NCBI GenBank assembly: GCA_963853835.1
Contig: OY970820.1
Coordinates: 76,876,909 to 76,940,908, forward strand
Origin: Calendula officinalis
Lineage: Eukaryota > Streptophyta > Magnoliopsida > Asterales > Asteraceae
Length of the DNA stretch: 64,000 bases
Direction: 5' to 3'
Below, piece by piece: positions 37,880 through 47,752 of this stretch (positions are counted from its first letter, which is position 1; every line of letters starts with the position of its first letter). The position numbers were made by a program, and so were the translations under genes. The notes under the pieces are model-generated. The model made no database searches, was not told the origin of the DNA, and saw only the letters and a program-made list of their open reading frames with translations.

Positions 37880-38446
37880 CCAACTTCCGGCCCAACACAT
37901 AAATGTGATCCAACAACTTTTCAGCCCAATAACGTTTTATTCTGCCCAACAACATTAATTTAGCCTACTCCTTTTAATTATCAGCCCAACAAAATTTCAC
38001 ATTAATAACTAATAAACAAATTTTAATCATTCATTCTTTAATAGGTTTTTGATTTATTATTTTTATTTAGTTAATTAATATCAAATTAATATTTTATTGT
38101 ACTTATTTATTTAAATATCTATTTAGTATTTATTTCAATGTATGGATTCTAGACCGCTAATAATTGGCATTTTAAACACATTCGATTATAAGTGATGAAA
38201 GTTTATAGATTTCTTTTAACGTTTGTTTTACGTAGTTATTATAATGTTGTTACATTAAGCGCGTGATAAAAGGGTAAATAATAAATACATAATTTTTAAA
38301 TGATTAATTAATAATATATAATTAAATATTTATTTGATAAAAATATTTAATTAAATCAGAAAAGAAATTATAAATGTTTACTCTATGTAGGTTAATTAAA
38401 TAAATGGGTTAAAGGCTTTGGGATCAAAAAATAATGAGGGAAAAAG
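37880..38446. other. AT-rich stretch, nothing recognised
   Basis: Short GCCCAACA repeats occur at 37880-37990. The rest is AT-rich without frames, terminal repeats or RNA motifs that I can support. Confidence 0.5.
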
Positions 38447-38526
38447 GGCTGCTGTCTGGTCTCGAACCTAAGACCTCTCGTATGAGGAGCAAGAGTGTAA
38501 CCAGCTCGGCTATAGTAGCTTTTTGA
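38447..38526 (-). repeat. tRNA-like SINE fragment
   Basis: On the minus strand an A-box-like TAGCCGAGCTGGTTACACTC is followed by a B box in GGTCTTAGGTTCGAGACC at normal tRNA spacing. The acceptor ends do not pair and the T loop is one base too long. I therefore call it tRNA-derived and not a functional tRNA gene. Confidence 0.5.
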
Positions 38527-38581
38527 AAGTAATTCGCAATACAGAATCGTTAAATGGAACTGACGTTTACCCGAGGAAACC

Positions 38582-38822
38582 TGTTGGGTCATATTGTTGT
38601 AACCAATAGTCTAGGGGGCATTGTGTAATTAGTCTAAAATAGGTCTAGGTATATAAACCTTGTTCTTAGCTAATTGCCATTAAACCTTTGCCATTATTGT
38701 AATTGAAATATTCTAAGCAAAGTGTTCATCAAGTTTTCTCTAGATCTAACCATCTCAATCTTCCTATATTTTTACTTGTTATTGCTTAATCCATTGATTG
38801 TTCTTTAAATTCATATTCTACA
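38582..38822 (+). repeat. 5' LTR of element 2
   Basis: It is 241 bp, TGTTGGG...TTCTACA, with a TATA box (TATATAAA) near 38650. It is identical to the 3' copy. Confidence 0.93.
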
Positions 38823-38824
38823 AT

Positions 38825-38836
38825 TGGTATCAGAGC
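38825..38836 (+). other. Primer binding site of element 2, tRNA-Met
   Basis: TGGTATCAGAGC, two bases after the LTR. Confidence 0.9.
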
Positions 38837-40531
38837 AAAAGTCTTAATTGATTCGATCCATATCAGTTGAGATTAAGCATATTCATGAAGATTTTGATGG
38901 GTTTTTGAAGATTTTGATGGGTTTTTGAAGATTTTTTGTGAAAAAGTGCTCAAAATGGTATCAAATTCAAAATCGAAGGTATGATTCAAGTTTTTGATAG
39001 TATAACATTGTTCTATTACTGATTTCGAGCAAATCAGTAGCAAATTTCATATTAAAATCATCAAAAACAAGGTTTAATTTCGTTTTTAAAAGTTCAAAAA
39101 TGAAGAACATGAAGAACTCCATATTTTCGGAGCTTTAAAGCTAAAATTGAAAAAATCAGAACTTGTTTTCGAAAAAGTGTTTGAATAGGATTGTAGGTAA
39201 TTGAAAATCGAACGTTTTGCAAAAAGAATCACTCAATTTGGTTAAGAAATGAGCAAGTTATGATGATTTTAATGAATTTTTGAAAAAAAAAAAAAATCAA
39301 GATCTGTTCAAGAAGTTCGGCTGACAAGTTCGGCTGTGACAAGTTCGGTGTGACAAGTTCGGCTGACAAGTTCGGCTCTGACAAATTTGTTCGGCTCTGA
39401 CAAGTTCGGTACGACGTCGTTTTAGAAAGAAAAAGGTACAAGAGACAGTCTGTAATGTTCGCACACGACGTCGTTTTGTCAACAAAAAATTAAACAATCT
39501 GACAATCCTCGAGACACGCTCCTTTTCTTATTCAATTTTTTTTTTTTTTTTTTTTTTTTTTCATTTCAAAAATCAGCTCTCAACAAACCCACGTGACACT
39601 TGCATTTCTCATCATCATCATACACCATACAAACTACAAACATAAATATATATTATCCAACATCATCTCTCCTCTCCTGTCATCTCTATACACCATCATT
39701 TTTACCGACCATCTCAAGCGGTCAACCATCATCTCCGACTCCACTCCGCCATCATTCGTCTTCTCCGGAAATTATCTCCAGCAACACACCCCTGCATCAG
39801 AATCGGATCTCCGGCAACCGACGCTAACCTTCATCGACATCATTTGTTTTCGTTCCTCGTCACCGACATATTCTCCTGCTTCTCCGATTAAACCATCACC
39901 GATACACTGTTCTTCTCCGGTGAGTCCAAGCTTTCCGGCAATAACGTCCACTGTTCTTGAGTTTTCTTGGGCACCGCATCAGCAACAAAATCGTTGTAGT
40001 CACCGTCGACCTCCGCCAAGAAATTATGATCTTCAAAGTGGGTGTTCAAGTTGGCAAGAGATCTTAGTATTCTTCACAATTTCATCAAATTTTGAATATT
40101 TGATCGAGTACTACCCTAAGTCTGCCATCAAAAAGTGTTTGTATCACAATCAAAACTATTACAACAAAAATATCATCCTCGTACAAACCCACTGCAGTAT
40201 TCGAATTCAATTAAAATATATATATATGAGTTTAAAAGTTATGATGAATCAATAAAATAAAAGCAAATCATTGCTATAACCAATTTGAATTGAAAACAAT
40301 TTCTTTTGTTTCAAGGATATTTGAAGTGAACGGTGGTAGTGCAATCAATTACTTAAAAATCAATTTAATTAATGTGACAACTTAAACGAAATTACTTTTT
40401 ACTTTTAAAAATTGATTTTGTGACACCTATGGTTGGTTAATGTGTCATTAAGAGTATAGTCTTTAAACGGATAATCATTTTTTTTTTGTGACACTTTTGG
40501 TCTAAAGAAATCATATTTAAAAAAATAAAAT

Positions 40532-40611
<80 letters not shown>

Positions 40612-40863
40612 TAGTGACATTTTTTATTGTTTTAGTTCGATATTTGAAGAAGATTCTGTGCAATTGGGTTGACAAGTTAAAATTTTTTTTATGAAAAATT
40701 GAAACAATTTGTATTACTCGTCCTATTTGAAAAAAAAAAAAAAAAAAAAAAACTTTGTCAAATTTTAAGCAATTGGCCCTATAATTCCTTTTTATCTTGT
40801 CCAAATCGTTTTGTCACATCATTTTACTTGAAAATTTCACATTTTGACAACAAAAGAGCTATA
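38837..40863 (+). other. Leader of element 2, with minisatellite and homopolymers
   Basis: It contains a short tandem repeat GAAGATTTTGATGGGTTTTT near 38885-38935, an array of GACAAGTTCGGCT units at about 39310-39415, a T run at 39539-39561 and a (TA)n tract at 40536-40608. The 220-codon frame at 39593-40255 is Ser/Pro/Thr-rich and looks like translated leader sequence. I do not support it as a gene, though a captured host fragment is possible. Confidence 0.6.
40536..40608. repeat. (TA)n tract
   Basis: A pure TA run in the leader of element 2. Confidence 0.9.
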
Positions 40864-41961
40864 ATGGATGTAAATTTAATTAAATCACTTCACAAGGTAA
40901 TTTGTGAATTAAAAGATTCAGCTGCAATGTGGGAAATTACAAGTACACAGAATTATGTTTTATTTGAGAAATCATTTCATGATAGAGTTAAAAATTTACG
41001 ATTAAGTAATGAGTTCAAAGAAAAATTGGAGAAAAGTGAGACAATTAATTGCAAATTTGTGATTCTAACTGATAAAGTTCAAGCACTTGAATCTGAAAAA
41101 GCAAATTTGAAATCAAAAATCACAACTTATGAAACAGATTCCAAGAACTTGAAAATTCAAATTGCTAAACTCACAGAACAACTTCATGACTCCAATCATT
41201 TGAATGTTTTGAACATCGAAAAATATGATTATGTTTGTGCTGAAAATCAGGTTTTGACGGATAAGATTAAAAAACTTGAATGTAACTTTGGATCTGATTT
41301 ACAAATACAAATCAATATTTTTAATATTGATAAAATAAAATTGCTAGATAAAATTGCATCTCTTGAAGCAGATCTTACTTTGTCACAAAATCAAAACGAT
41401 GATTTGAAAATCAAGGTTGAAAATTTTTCTACACCAAAAAATGTTAATAAAGGAAAACAAACGGTACAAGTTCCGATTAAGATTTACACCGGTGAATCTT
41501 CAAAATCTGTTTCTAAAAAGGTCTCACAGTTCACAAATTATTCACTTCAAAAAAGTAAAAAGCTGTTTGTGAAACCTCAATCTTCGAAACCTTGTACGTC
41601 TAAATTAAAATTTGCTTTGAAACATTCTTCGATTCCAAAGAAGTCAATTCCCAAAATTAAATCTTTAACGTACACGAGGAAAGATTTACTTTCTTTGGCA
41701 CCTAAAACAAAATGTAAATCAGTGCCAACTGCAAACCCTGCTTTTTTCTACAAAACTCCTACGAGCTCAAATGCAAAATGGATTCCTAAAACTCTAAAAT
41801 CTCAAATATTTCCCCGGAAATTATCTGAAAGTGAAACATCGAGTTTCAATTTTTCATGGAATTCCAAATCCTTACATAATATCGATACAACTTATCGATG
41901 GTTTCATTCTAACACTAACACCATCGGACCCAAACAAAAATGGGTACCAAAAGTTGTATGA
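40864..41961 (+). CDS. gag: Coiled-coil Gag-like protein of element 2
   Basis: This is an open frame of 365 codons. I start it at the ATG at 40864 because the in-frame extension up to 40699 is mainly an A run coding for lysines. Residues about 40-190 are a coiled coil (Leu, Lys, Glu and Asn heptads). A basic Ser/Lys/Pro-rich region follows, and the C-terminus carries GPKQKWVPK, the motif that ends Gag just before the protease in Sirevirus-like Copia elements. The capsid-type UBN2 domain and zinc knuckle are missing. It resembles the C-terminal half of the Gag pseudogene in element 1. It could join a helper's particles or bind the element's own RNA, which is inference. Confidence 0.8.
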   Translation: MDVNLIKSLHKVICELKDSAAMWEITSTQNYVLFEKSFHDRVKNLRLSNEFKEKLEKSETINCKFVILTDKVQALESEKANLKSKITTYETDSKNLKIQIAKLTEQLHDSNHLNVLNIEKYDYVCAENQVLTDKIKKLECNFGSDLQIQINIFNIDKIKLLDKIASLEADLTLSQNQNDDLKIKVENFSTPKNVNKGKQTVQVPIKIYTGESSKSVSKKVSQFTNYSLQKSKKLFVKPQSSKPCTSKLKFALKHSSIPKKSIPKIKSLTYTRKDLLSLAPKTKCKSVPTANPAFFYKTPTSSNAKWIPKTLKSQIFPRKLSESETSSFNFSWNSKSLHNIDTTYRWFHSNTNTIGPKQKWVPKVV

Positions 41962-42244
41962 TTTGCTTTGCAGGAAAAATGACTTATACACACTTCAGTG
42001 TATAACTCGCGCCACAACAGAATGGCTTATACATACTTCAGTGTATAACCCGCTCTTCATTGAAATGGCTTTCAAGTACTTCAACTTGAAACCCGATCCT
42101 CAACGAAAAATGGTTTCTGATCACAACAGATTCAGAACCCGATCTCAAAAGAAAGCACAAAGCTCAATCATCCTTCATCTCAAACACTCTCCTTCAACCC
42201 TCCGACGAAGTATAAGGTACGACCTCAAAACTCAAAACTTTTCT

Positions 42245-42390
42245 TACTTTTGTTTGTCGAGGGGAGAAATATTAATTCCAGGGGAGAATTTCTATATTCA
42301 CTTGTCAAGGGGGAGAAAATAAACATTCTTATGTCAAGGGGGAGCATAACTACTTTATGATTTTTGAAAAACAACTGTCAAGGGGGAGCA
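42245..42390 (+). repeat. Polypurine-tract-like repeats downstream of gag (element 2)
   Basis: Three exact TGTCAAGGGGGAG tracts (about 42297, 42330 and 42376) are preceded by two weaker AGGGGAGAA tracts. Further AGGGGGAG tracts lie near 43816 and 44828. They copy the core of the functional PPT at 45171-45183. Confidence 0.75.
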
Positions 42391-42468
42391 TCCTTTTATA
42401 ATCGCTACATACTGTTTCGATGCTCCTTTCAAAAAAAATTTGAATTATCAATATGGGGTATCAATTTT

Positions 42469-43582
42469 TCTAATATCCGTAAACGATCTCATTACCAATC
42501 TCACTTGGTATTGATTGCATATGTTTATTACAAATTTTCTTATTCTATCTTGATAATAATTTTTTTTTACCTCAAACAGTTTTTCAACCTCTTACAAATT
42601 TACAATCACACAAGGTTATCAATGTTGAGTATTAGCTTTTGCAATATTCGTAAATGATCTCTTTACCAGTCTAGGTTGGTACTGATTGCATCTGTTTATT
42701 GCAAATTCTCTTATTTCTCATTGCTACCTTTGTGTTCCTTCATCGTTAAAATCTTTTCAATTGTAAATCAAATTTTTCTCCTTTTACATACAAATTTCAT
42801 TTTTCAAAATTGATACTCAATTACAAATATCTTTTTACGCATATTGAGTTGTTGACATCACATTCTCATAAATTCTTTATTATCCAGTGATGCTCAACAT
42901 TCCAAAATTTTTTTATCTCACGTTGTGCTCACAATGATGTGTTCACAACGTAGGATACAAATTTTTGTCTTATTCGTAAACGATCTCTTTACTAATATCG
43001 GTTAGTAAAGATTGCATCTGTTTATGACAAATTTTCGTCTCTTGCGTTGTGGCTCATTTTTTCAAAAATATGATTTTGCACATAACATTTTTATTTTTTA
43101 AAATGACTTGTTTGCAACACTCAACACAATTTGCTGTTAACTTCGTCGATCTCTTTACTGATTTCAATCAGTACTGATTGCAACTGTTTTTAACACCATA
43201 TTGGATTGATTGTTCTTACTATTTTTTCAAACGATTTTCATACTTAAACGATCAGTGGAGAAATTATTTTTCATTTTCTCCAAAATGTTCAGATTCAATT
43301 CTGACTTACTCATATTCTCTCTCACACAAAATCGTTTTTAATGCACTGTTTAATCATTGATCTTTGTATATCCGTCGATCTCTTCTCTGCACATGTTCAG
43401 AGAAGATTGCATCTTTGTAAGTGGTATACTTCACTGATCTTTGATATAACCAAGCAAATTGATTTCTTTTAAATTTCAAATATTTGATTAACAATGTCTC
43501 TAATCATCGTGTTTGTCATATCCGTAAACGATCTCTTTACTGAAGTTCTTCAGTAAAGATTGCATCTGTTTATGACTTCACG
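42469..43582 (+). ncRNA. Six copies of a two-stem structured module (element 2)
   Basis: Modules lie at about 42469-42535, 42639-42704, 42966-43029, 43135-43195, 43366-43429 and 43508-43582. Conserved blocks CCGTAAACGATCTC and GATTGCATCTGTTTAT frame an inner hairpin. Inner stems vary but stay paired: TACCAA/TTGGTA, CTTTACTAA/TTAGTAAAG, TACTGAT/ATCAGTA, CTTCTCTG/CAGAGAAG, CTTTACTGAA/TTCAGTAAAG. Outer stems also vary with pairing: TTGCAATA/TATTGCAA, TGTTAA/TTAACA, GTATA/TATAC, GTCATA/TATGAC. The outer stems of the first and third modules are imperfect. The pattern is what compensatory substitution in a structured RNA would give. Confidence 0.78.
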
Positions 43583-45170
43583 TGATTATTGACACTGCTA
43601 TTCTTCATTTTCAAATATTTTTCTCCAACATTCTTGGATAAAATCAATTTGTCTCTGGTTCCTTCATGAGTACTGCATGTTACTGGTTCTCGATTCCGAA
43701 ACCCACAAATATCAAAATCTTGGCTCACATATTACACCGACACACAGTTTCCTCTCTCAGTTTACACAAGGCAAACATTCAGCGTTAACATGAGGACCAT
43801 GGTCATGATCCTCATGAGGGGGAGAAAAGAGCAAGAAATAGTGCAAGTATCGGAGTTATAACTGAACAACATCAAAAAGAACCATAAACATCCCATCAAA
43901 GAAGAAAATTCACATCGTATGTACTCAGATCAACTGCAAAATCAAAAATATTCTAAATCAAGTGAGAATCAATGTATTAAACAGAAAAACAAGTGAAGAA
44001 GAAGAAGAAACCGATTCATCCAAAGAAATCTCTCTCCAAAATCTCAACCACTTCAATCTAAATCTTAACCGTACAAATAATTCCTTTCAAATTCTCTATC
44101 ATCACAATCCAAACCTTAACCGTTCAAATCATTCTTTACAAAACTCAAAACATTATTATCCTGTCCTCACAAGGCCTCTATCACAAAATCCAAAACAAAA
44201 TCTCCAATAGCCAAAATCCCAGACAAATCCTTCCAAATTGACATTCCATTACCAGAACTTTTAACCTTAAATGAGACATTTTTTTTGGAACTTTCTTACA
44301 CCAACTAATTCAACGAAAAATGTTCCTTTGAGTGTTTGAAACTTCGAAGTTCTGTAACGGAAATTATAATTGCTTCTACTGCCACTCAGAAGTTATCATT
44401 GAAAAGCGAAACCTAGAGATGTTAATTACAGCCTTTGACAAAAGAATTGAAATGATCAAACGTAATTCACCATCTTGAAGTACATCTGAGAATACATGAA
44501 CATTGTAGCTTGCCCATCTTTTCACAAGGTTCCACAATCCTCTATCAACATTTGATTAGATCAAGGATTTGAAATGAGATCTTGAACTTACTTCATACGT
44601 GAGAAGGAGAGCAACGGGCCAATAGAAGCAACTGAAGACGGAAGACTGGGATGGAGTGCATCAAGCACAAAATGGCTAATGATTGTTAGGACTAGTTTTG
44701 TGCTTAAATGTGTAATTAGGCTTAATTAAACTAGTTAGTGGTGATTTGTGAGAGGAGGTATAAATAAGTGAGATTAAGGCTAATGAGTGATTAATCCATC
44801 TCCCGTGAAAAATAATTGTTTGTTTGAGGGGGAGCGTAACCGTTATCAACATGTTACCTCAACAACAATTATCAAGGACCATAGATCGACATAAAGCCAC
44901 AAACGTCAAAAAAAAAAAAAAAAAAAAAAAAGACTTCCGCTGCTAATCTCTCTATTAATATGGGTCTTATTTTTAGTCGATGTATATGTATCTTCAAAGT
45001 AAAGTCTTCAAAATACTCCTTGTGGTTGAAAAGCTACAAGAAGTATTCGTTTTCACAGGTTAACAAAGCTCAAGCTGATCCTGATACATCATCATTCAAC
45101 GAAATATCTTCCAGGTGCAGCTTTAGCTAAAGGTGAAGACTTTGAAGATACGCTTCCCAGACTATTGTTA
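43583..45170 (+). other. 3' non-coding region of element 2
   Basis: I see no convincing gene. The 82-codon frame at 43962 is Asn/Leu/His-rich and is not recognised. An A run lies at 44910-44931. The segment 44930-44975 (TTCCGCTGCTAA onward) has a counterpart in element 1 near 29890-29930, showing conservation of the 3' end. Confidence 0.6.
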
Positions 45171-45183
45171 CAAAGGGGGAGAT
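45171..45183 (+). other. Polypurine tract of element 2
   Basis: CAAAGGGGGAGAT directly precedes the 3' LTR. Confidence 0.9.
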
Positions 45184-45424
45184 TGTTGGGTCATATTGTT
45201 GTAACCAATAGTCTAGGGGGCATTGTGTAATTAGTCTAAAATAGGTCTAGGTATATAAACCTTGTTCTTAGCTAATTGCCATTAAACCTTTGCCATTATT
45301 GTAATTGAAATATTCTAAGCAAAGTGTTCATCAAGTTTTCTCTAGATCTAACCATCTCAATCTTCCTATATTTTTACTTGTTATTGCTTAATCCATTGAT
45401 TGTTCTTTAAATTCATATTCTACA
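45184..45424 (+). repeat. 3' LTR of element 2
   Basis: It is 241 bp, identical by eye to 38582-38822, and followed by the AAACC duplication. Confidence 0.93.
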
Positions 45425-45429
45425 AAACC

Positions 45430-46560
45430 AATTTTAACAATAAAAACTTTTTTCCCTGTTAGGGGTTGTGTTTCCTGGGGTTTGTATTTTGTTTACCCGA
45501 GGAAACTACTCCTATCATTATGGTTGTTCCTAGGGCGTGTATTTTGTTTACACGGGGGAACTATTCCTATCATTACGGTTGTTCCTAGGGCGTGTATTTA
45601 GTTTACCCGAGGCAACTATTTTGTATCTTCAGGGTTGTTTCCTAGGGCGTGTTTTTTGTTTACCCAAGGCATCTATTTCTATCTTCAAGGTTGTTTCTTA
45701 GTGTGTGCATTTTGTATACCGAGGAAACCAACTTTGATAATAAAATTTTTATTTTCTTATTTTTCTGCATTGGGTTTCCTAGGATGTGTATTTTGTTTAC
45801 CCTAGAAAACCAACTTTGACAATAAAACTTTTATTTTCTTATTTCTAGGTATTGTGTTTCCTAGGGTGTGGAAACTATTGTTTCTTCTGATCTCTCATTT
45901 CTACTGGTATACATCCAGATGTTTCAAACCTATACTAGCATTTAAAGAGCATGTAACCAAAACTAGTTTCATAAGAAGATAACATAAATACACCAACACT
46001 AGTTACCTACATATCTTATACACAAAATAACTACACCAAAATAACTAAATTAATTTCTACATGTTTTCTTGGTCACCAAAAAAAACCCGCATTATCACCA
46101 AAATAGCAGTGTTCCGGGTCATTACCAAGTTCCGCCTTCTTCCAAGTCAAAATTCTTGTCGAAATTCCTGTCAAAATGTAGAGGCAATTAAATAATGTAT
46201 CTTAACATAAATTAACTTTACTTTAAACTAAATCCTTATAAACTAAATGGTGGTGCTAATGCTGAATATATGGATCACCACATTAGAATAACGTATCACC
46301 GTATAAGTATTATGTTTACCCAAGGAAACTAAGTCTGAATAATAGTTTGGTTTTCTATCTTTAGGGTTGTTTCATACGGTTTTAAAAACTAATAACGTAT
46401 AGTATTTTTGTATATTTAGTAATTGAATGTATTAACTTTATAAAACCTATTTTTATGGCTTATTACTGTTTCACAGGGTGTGTATGACGTTTACACAAGG
46501 AAACCAAGTTTAACAATAAAAGTTTGATTTTCGTGTTAGGGGTTGTGTTTCCTAGGGTGT
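45430..46560. repeat. Hairpin-forming minisatellite
   Basis: A diverged unit of about 60-70 bp repeats through 45450-45870 and again at about 46290-46560. Each unit has GTTTCCT and GGG, a spacer like TGTATTTTGTTTA, then CCC and AGGAAAC, so it can fold back on itself. The clearest copy is 45470-45506. Element 2 is inserted in the array, whose left edge is at about 38561-38581. The AT-rich stretch 45900-46290 shows nothing else. Confidence 0.7.
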
Positions 46561-46659
46561 GGTCTATGTTCATCAGATGTATTAACTTCACAGTCCATTG
46601 ATCTTTCAGTTGCCATTTCCTTGCAAAAACCATCAATATCTATGCATGTTACCTCCCAC

Positions 46660-47000
46660 AAGGTGACAACAACTACATATGAACCAGCAAACATATAATG
46701 TAGTTGGTACCTATTATTCTGAAACTCGAGAACACGTTGCATATATACCAAAAGAAATTCCCCATAAAACGGATGATGCAAACTTAGGAAGGTTTTCAAT
46801 TTCTCTCCCGGATATATGTTCCAACCCTAAAATACAATCATAAAAAAATTAGTCATAACTACAAAAAGATGACATTGACAGACTAGATGCAAAATTTAAA
46901 AGGGCATACCATCTCCATGGCCACAACACATGAAACGCTCATGTTTTGCTAAAGCAATGCTAAGTTCATTCTTAACAAGTTTGCTGTCGATAAGACACCT
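46660..47000 (-). pseudogene. Possible exon remnants of an unrecognised gene
   Basis: On the minus strand a stretch at about 46913-46999 lies between a good acceptor (TTTGCAG) and donor (ATG then GTATGC) and reads from PRCLIDSKLVKN to CCGHGD. A second at about 46660-46831, after TTTTAG and before GTAACATG, is open over 55 codons and ends YVVVVTLWE. V-T-L-W-E recalls the OB folds of RPA-like proteins, but the two stretches are not in compatible phase. I treat them as possible decayed exons without a firm family. Confidence 0.25.
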
Positions 47001-47743
47001 AGGCTGCAAAATGATAATCAAACAATTTTTTCAAATATTTTCACTTGGAACAAATTCAAAACAATTCATATATATTTCTTGGTCATGTTGTAACCTTGAT
47101 GAGAACTGAGGTCGAACAACTGGCAATTATCAAGTGGATCAATGTTAAGGAAATCTGCACAACCCTCCCAACATGTTTGTGTCTTTCATATGCATACAAA
47201 ATACATGCAATGGAGGGCATACGATAAAACCTAGTCAAACGTGTTAAACGCCATCCAAATGAATAGTACCTCCTTATTTTTTTTTATTAAAATAACTCAG
47301 ATTTTTGTAATCCTATTTCTATTTATAAAACTTGAAAACTTATATACAAAACTGAGGAGTGGCTCAACTAGCTACTCTAGCATAAACCATGTAGTGGTTG
47401 TTTTTAGTTTAAGAACTCTTGCTAATGAGTTTATAACTAGGTTTTTCTTTCGTCGTTTAAGTTTTAAGTTATTAAAGTGTGTAATTTTAGGAGGATGAGT
47501 GAAACAATGTGCATAGTCATAATACAAGAAACTAAAATCACAAGAAACATAATCAAGAGTTCCGCACAATATATACTTTTCCAGATTGTTTCCTTTTGAT
47601 TGAGGTGGTAGTTCTTGTTGGAAGTAAAAGTATGCAAGAGTCGAATGGATACTTAATTGTTGGTTTGAAGGGCTTGAGACTCTTGGTTAAAGATTTCAGT
47701 GTTATATGGGAGGTAAACAAGGGACAAGACAGCAAAAGCAAAA
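47001..47743. other. Gene-poor stretch
   Basis: Short frames occur on both strands, none recognised. The plus-strand frame from 47596 (EVVVLVGSKS onward) ends its best part at a GAG then GTAAAC junction near 47711 and could be a decayed exon, but I have no family for it. Confidence 0.4.
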
Positions 47744-47752
47744 GAAAAAGAA

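Larger units (their letters stand above)
38582..45424 (+). mobile_element. Non-autonomous Copia element 2 (recent insertion)
   Basis: This 6.8-kb element has 241-bp LTRs identical by eye and the target duplication AAACC (38577-38581 and 45425-45429). Order: 5' LTR, tRNA-Met primer site, a 2-kb leader, gag (40864-41961), repeated AGGGGGAG tracts, six two-stem modules, about 1.6 kb of non-coding sequence, polypurine tract and 3' LTR. It has no pol. Identical LTRs suggest a very recent insertion, so an autonomous helper was probably active recently. Sequence just 3' of gag (about 42018-42165), the modules and the 3' end match element 1. Confidence 0.93.

Noticed and set aside
38447..38526. Functional tRNA gene on the minus strand
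   Set aside because: A and B boxes are present, but the acceptor ends do not pair and the T loop is too long, so a SINE or tRNA-derived fragment is more likely.
39593..40255. 220-codon plus-strand frame in the leader of element 2
   Set aside because: Low-complexity Ser/Pro/Thr/Ile composition, no family resemblance and a position between primer site and gag suggest untranslated leader.
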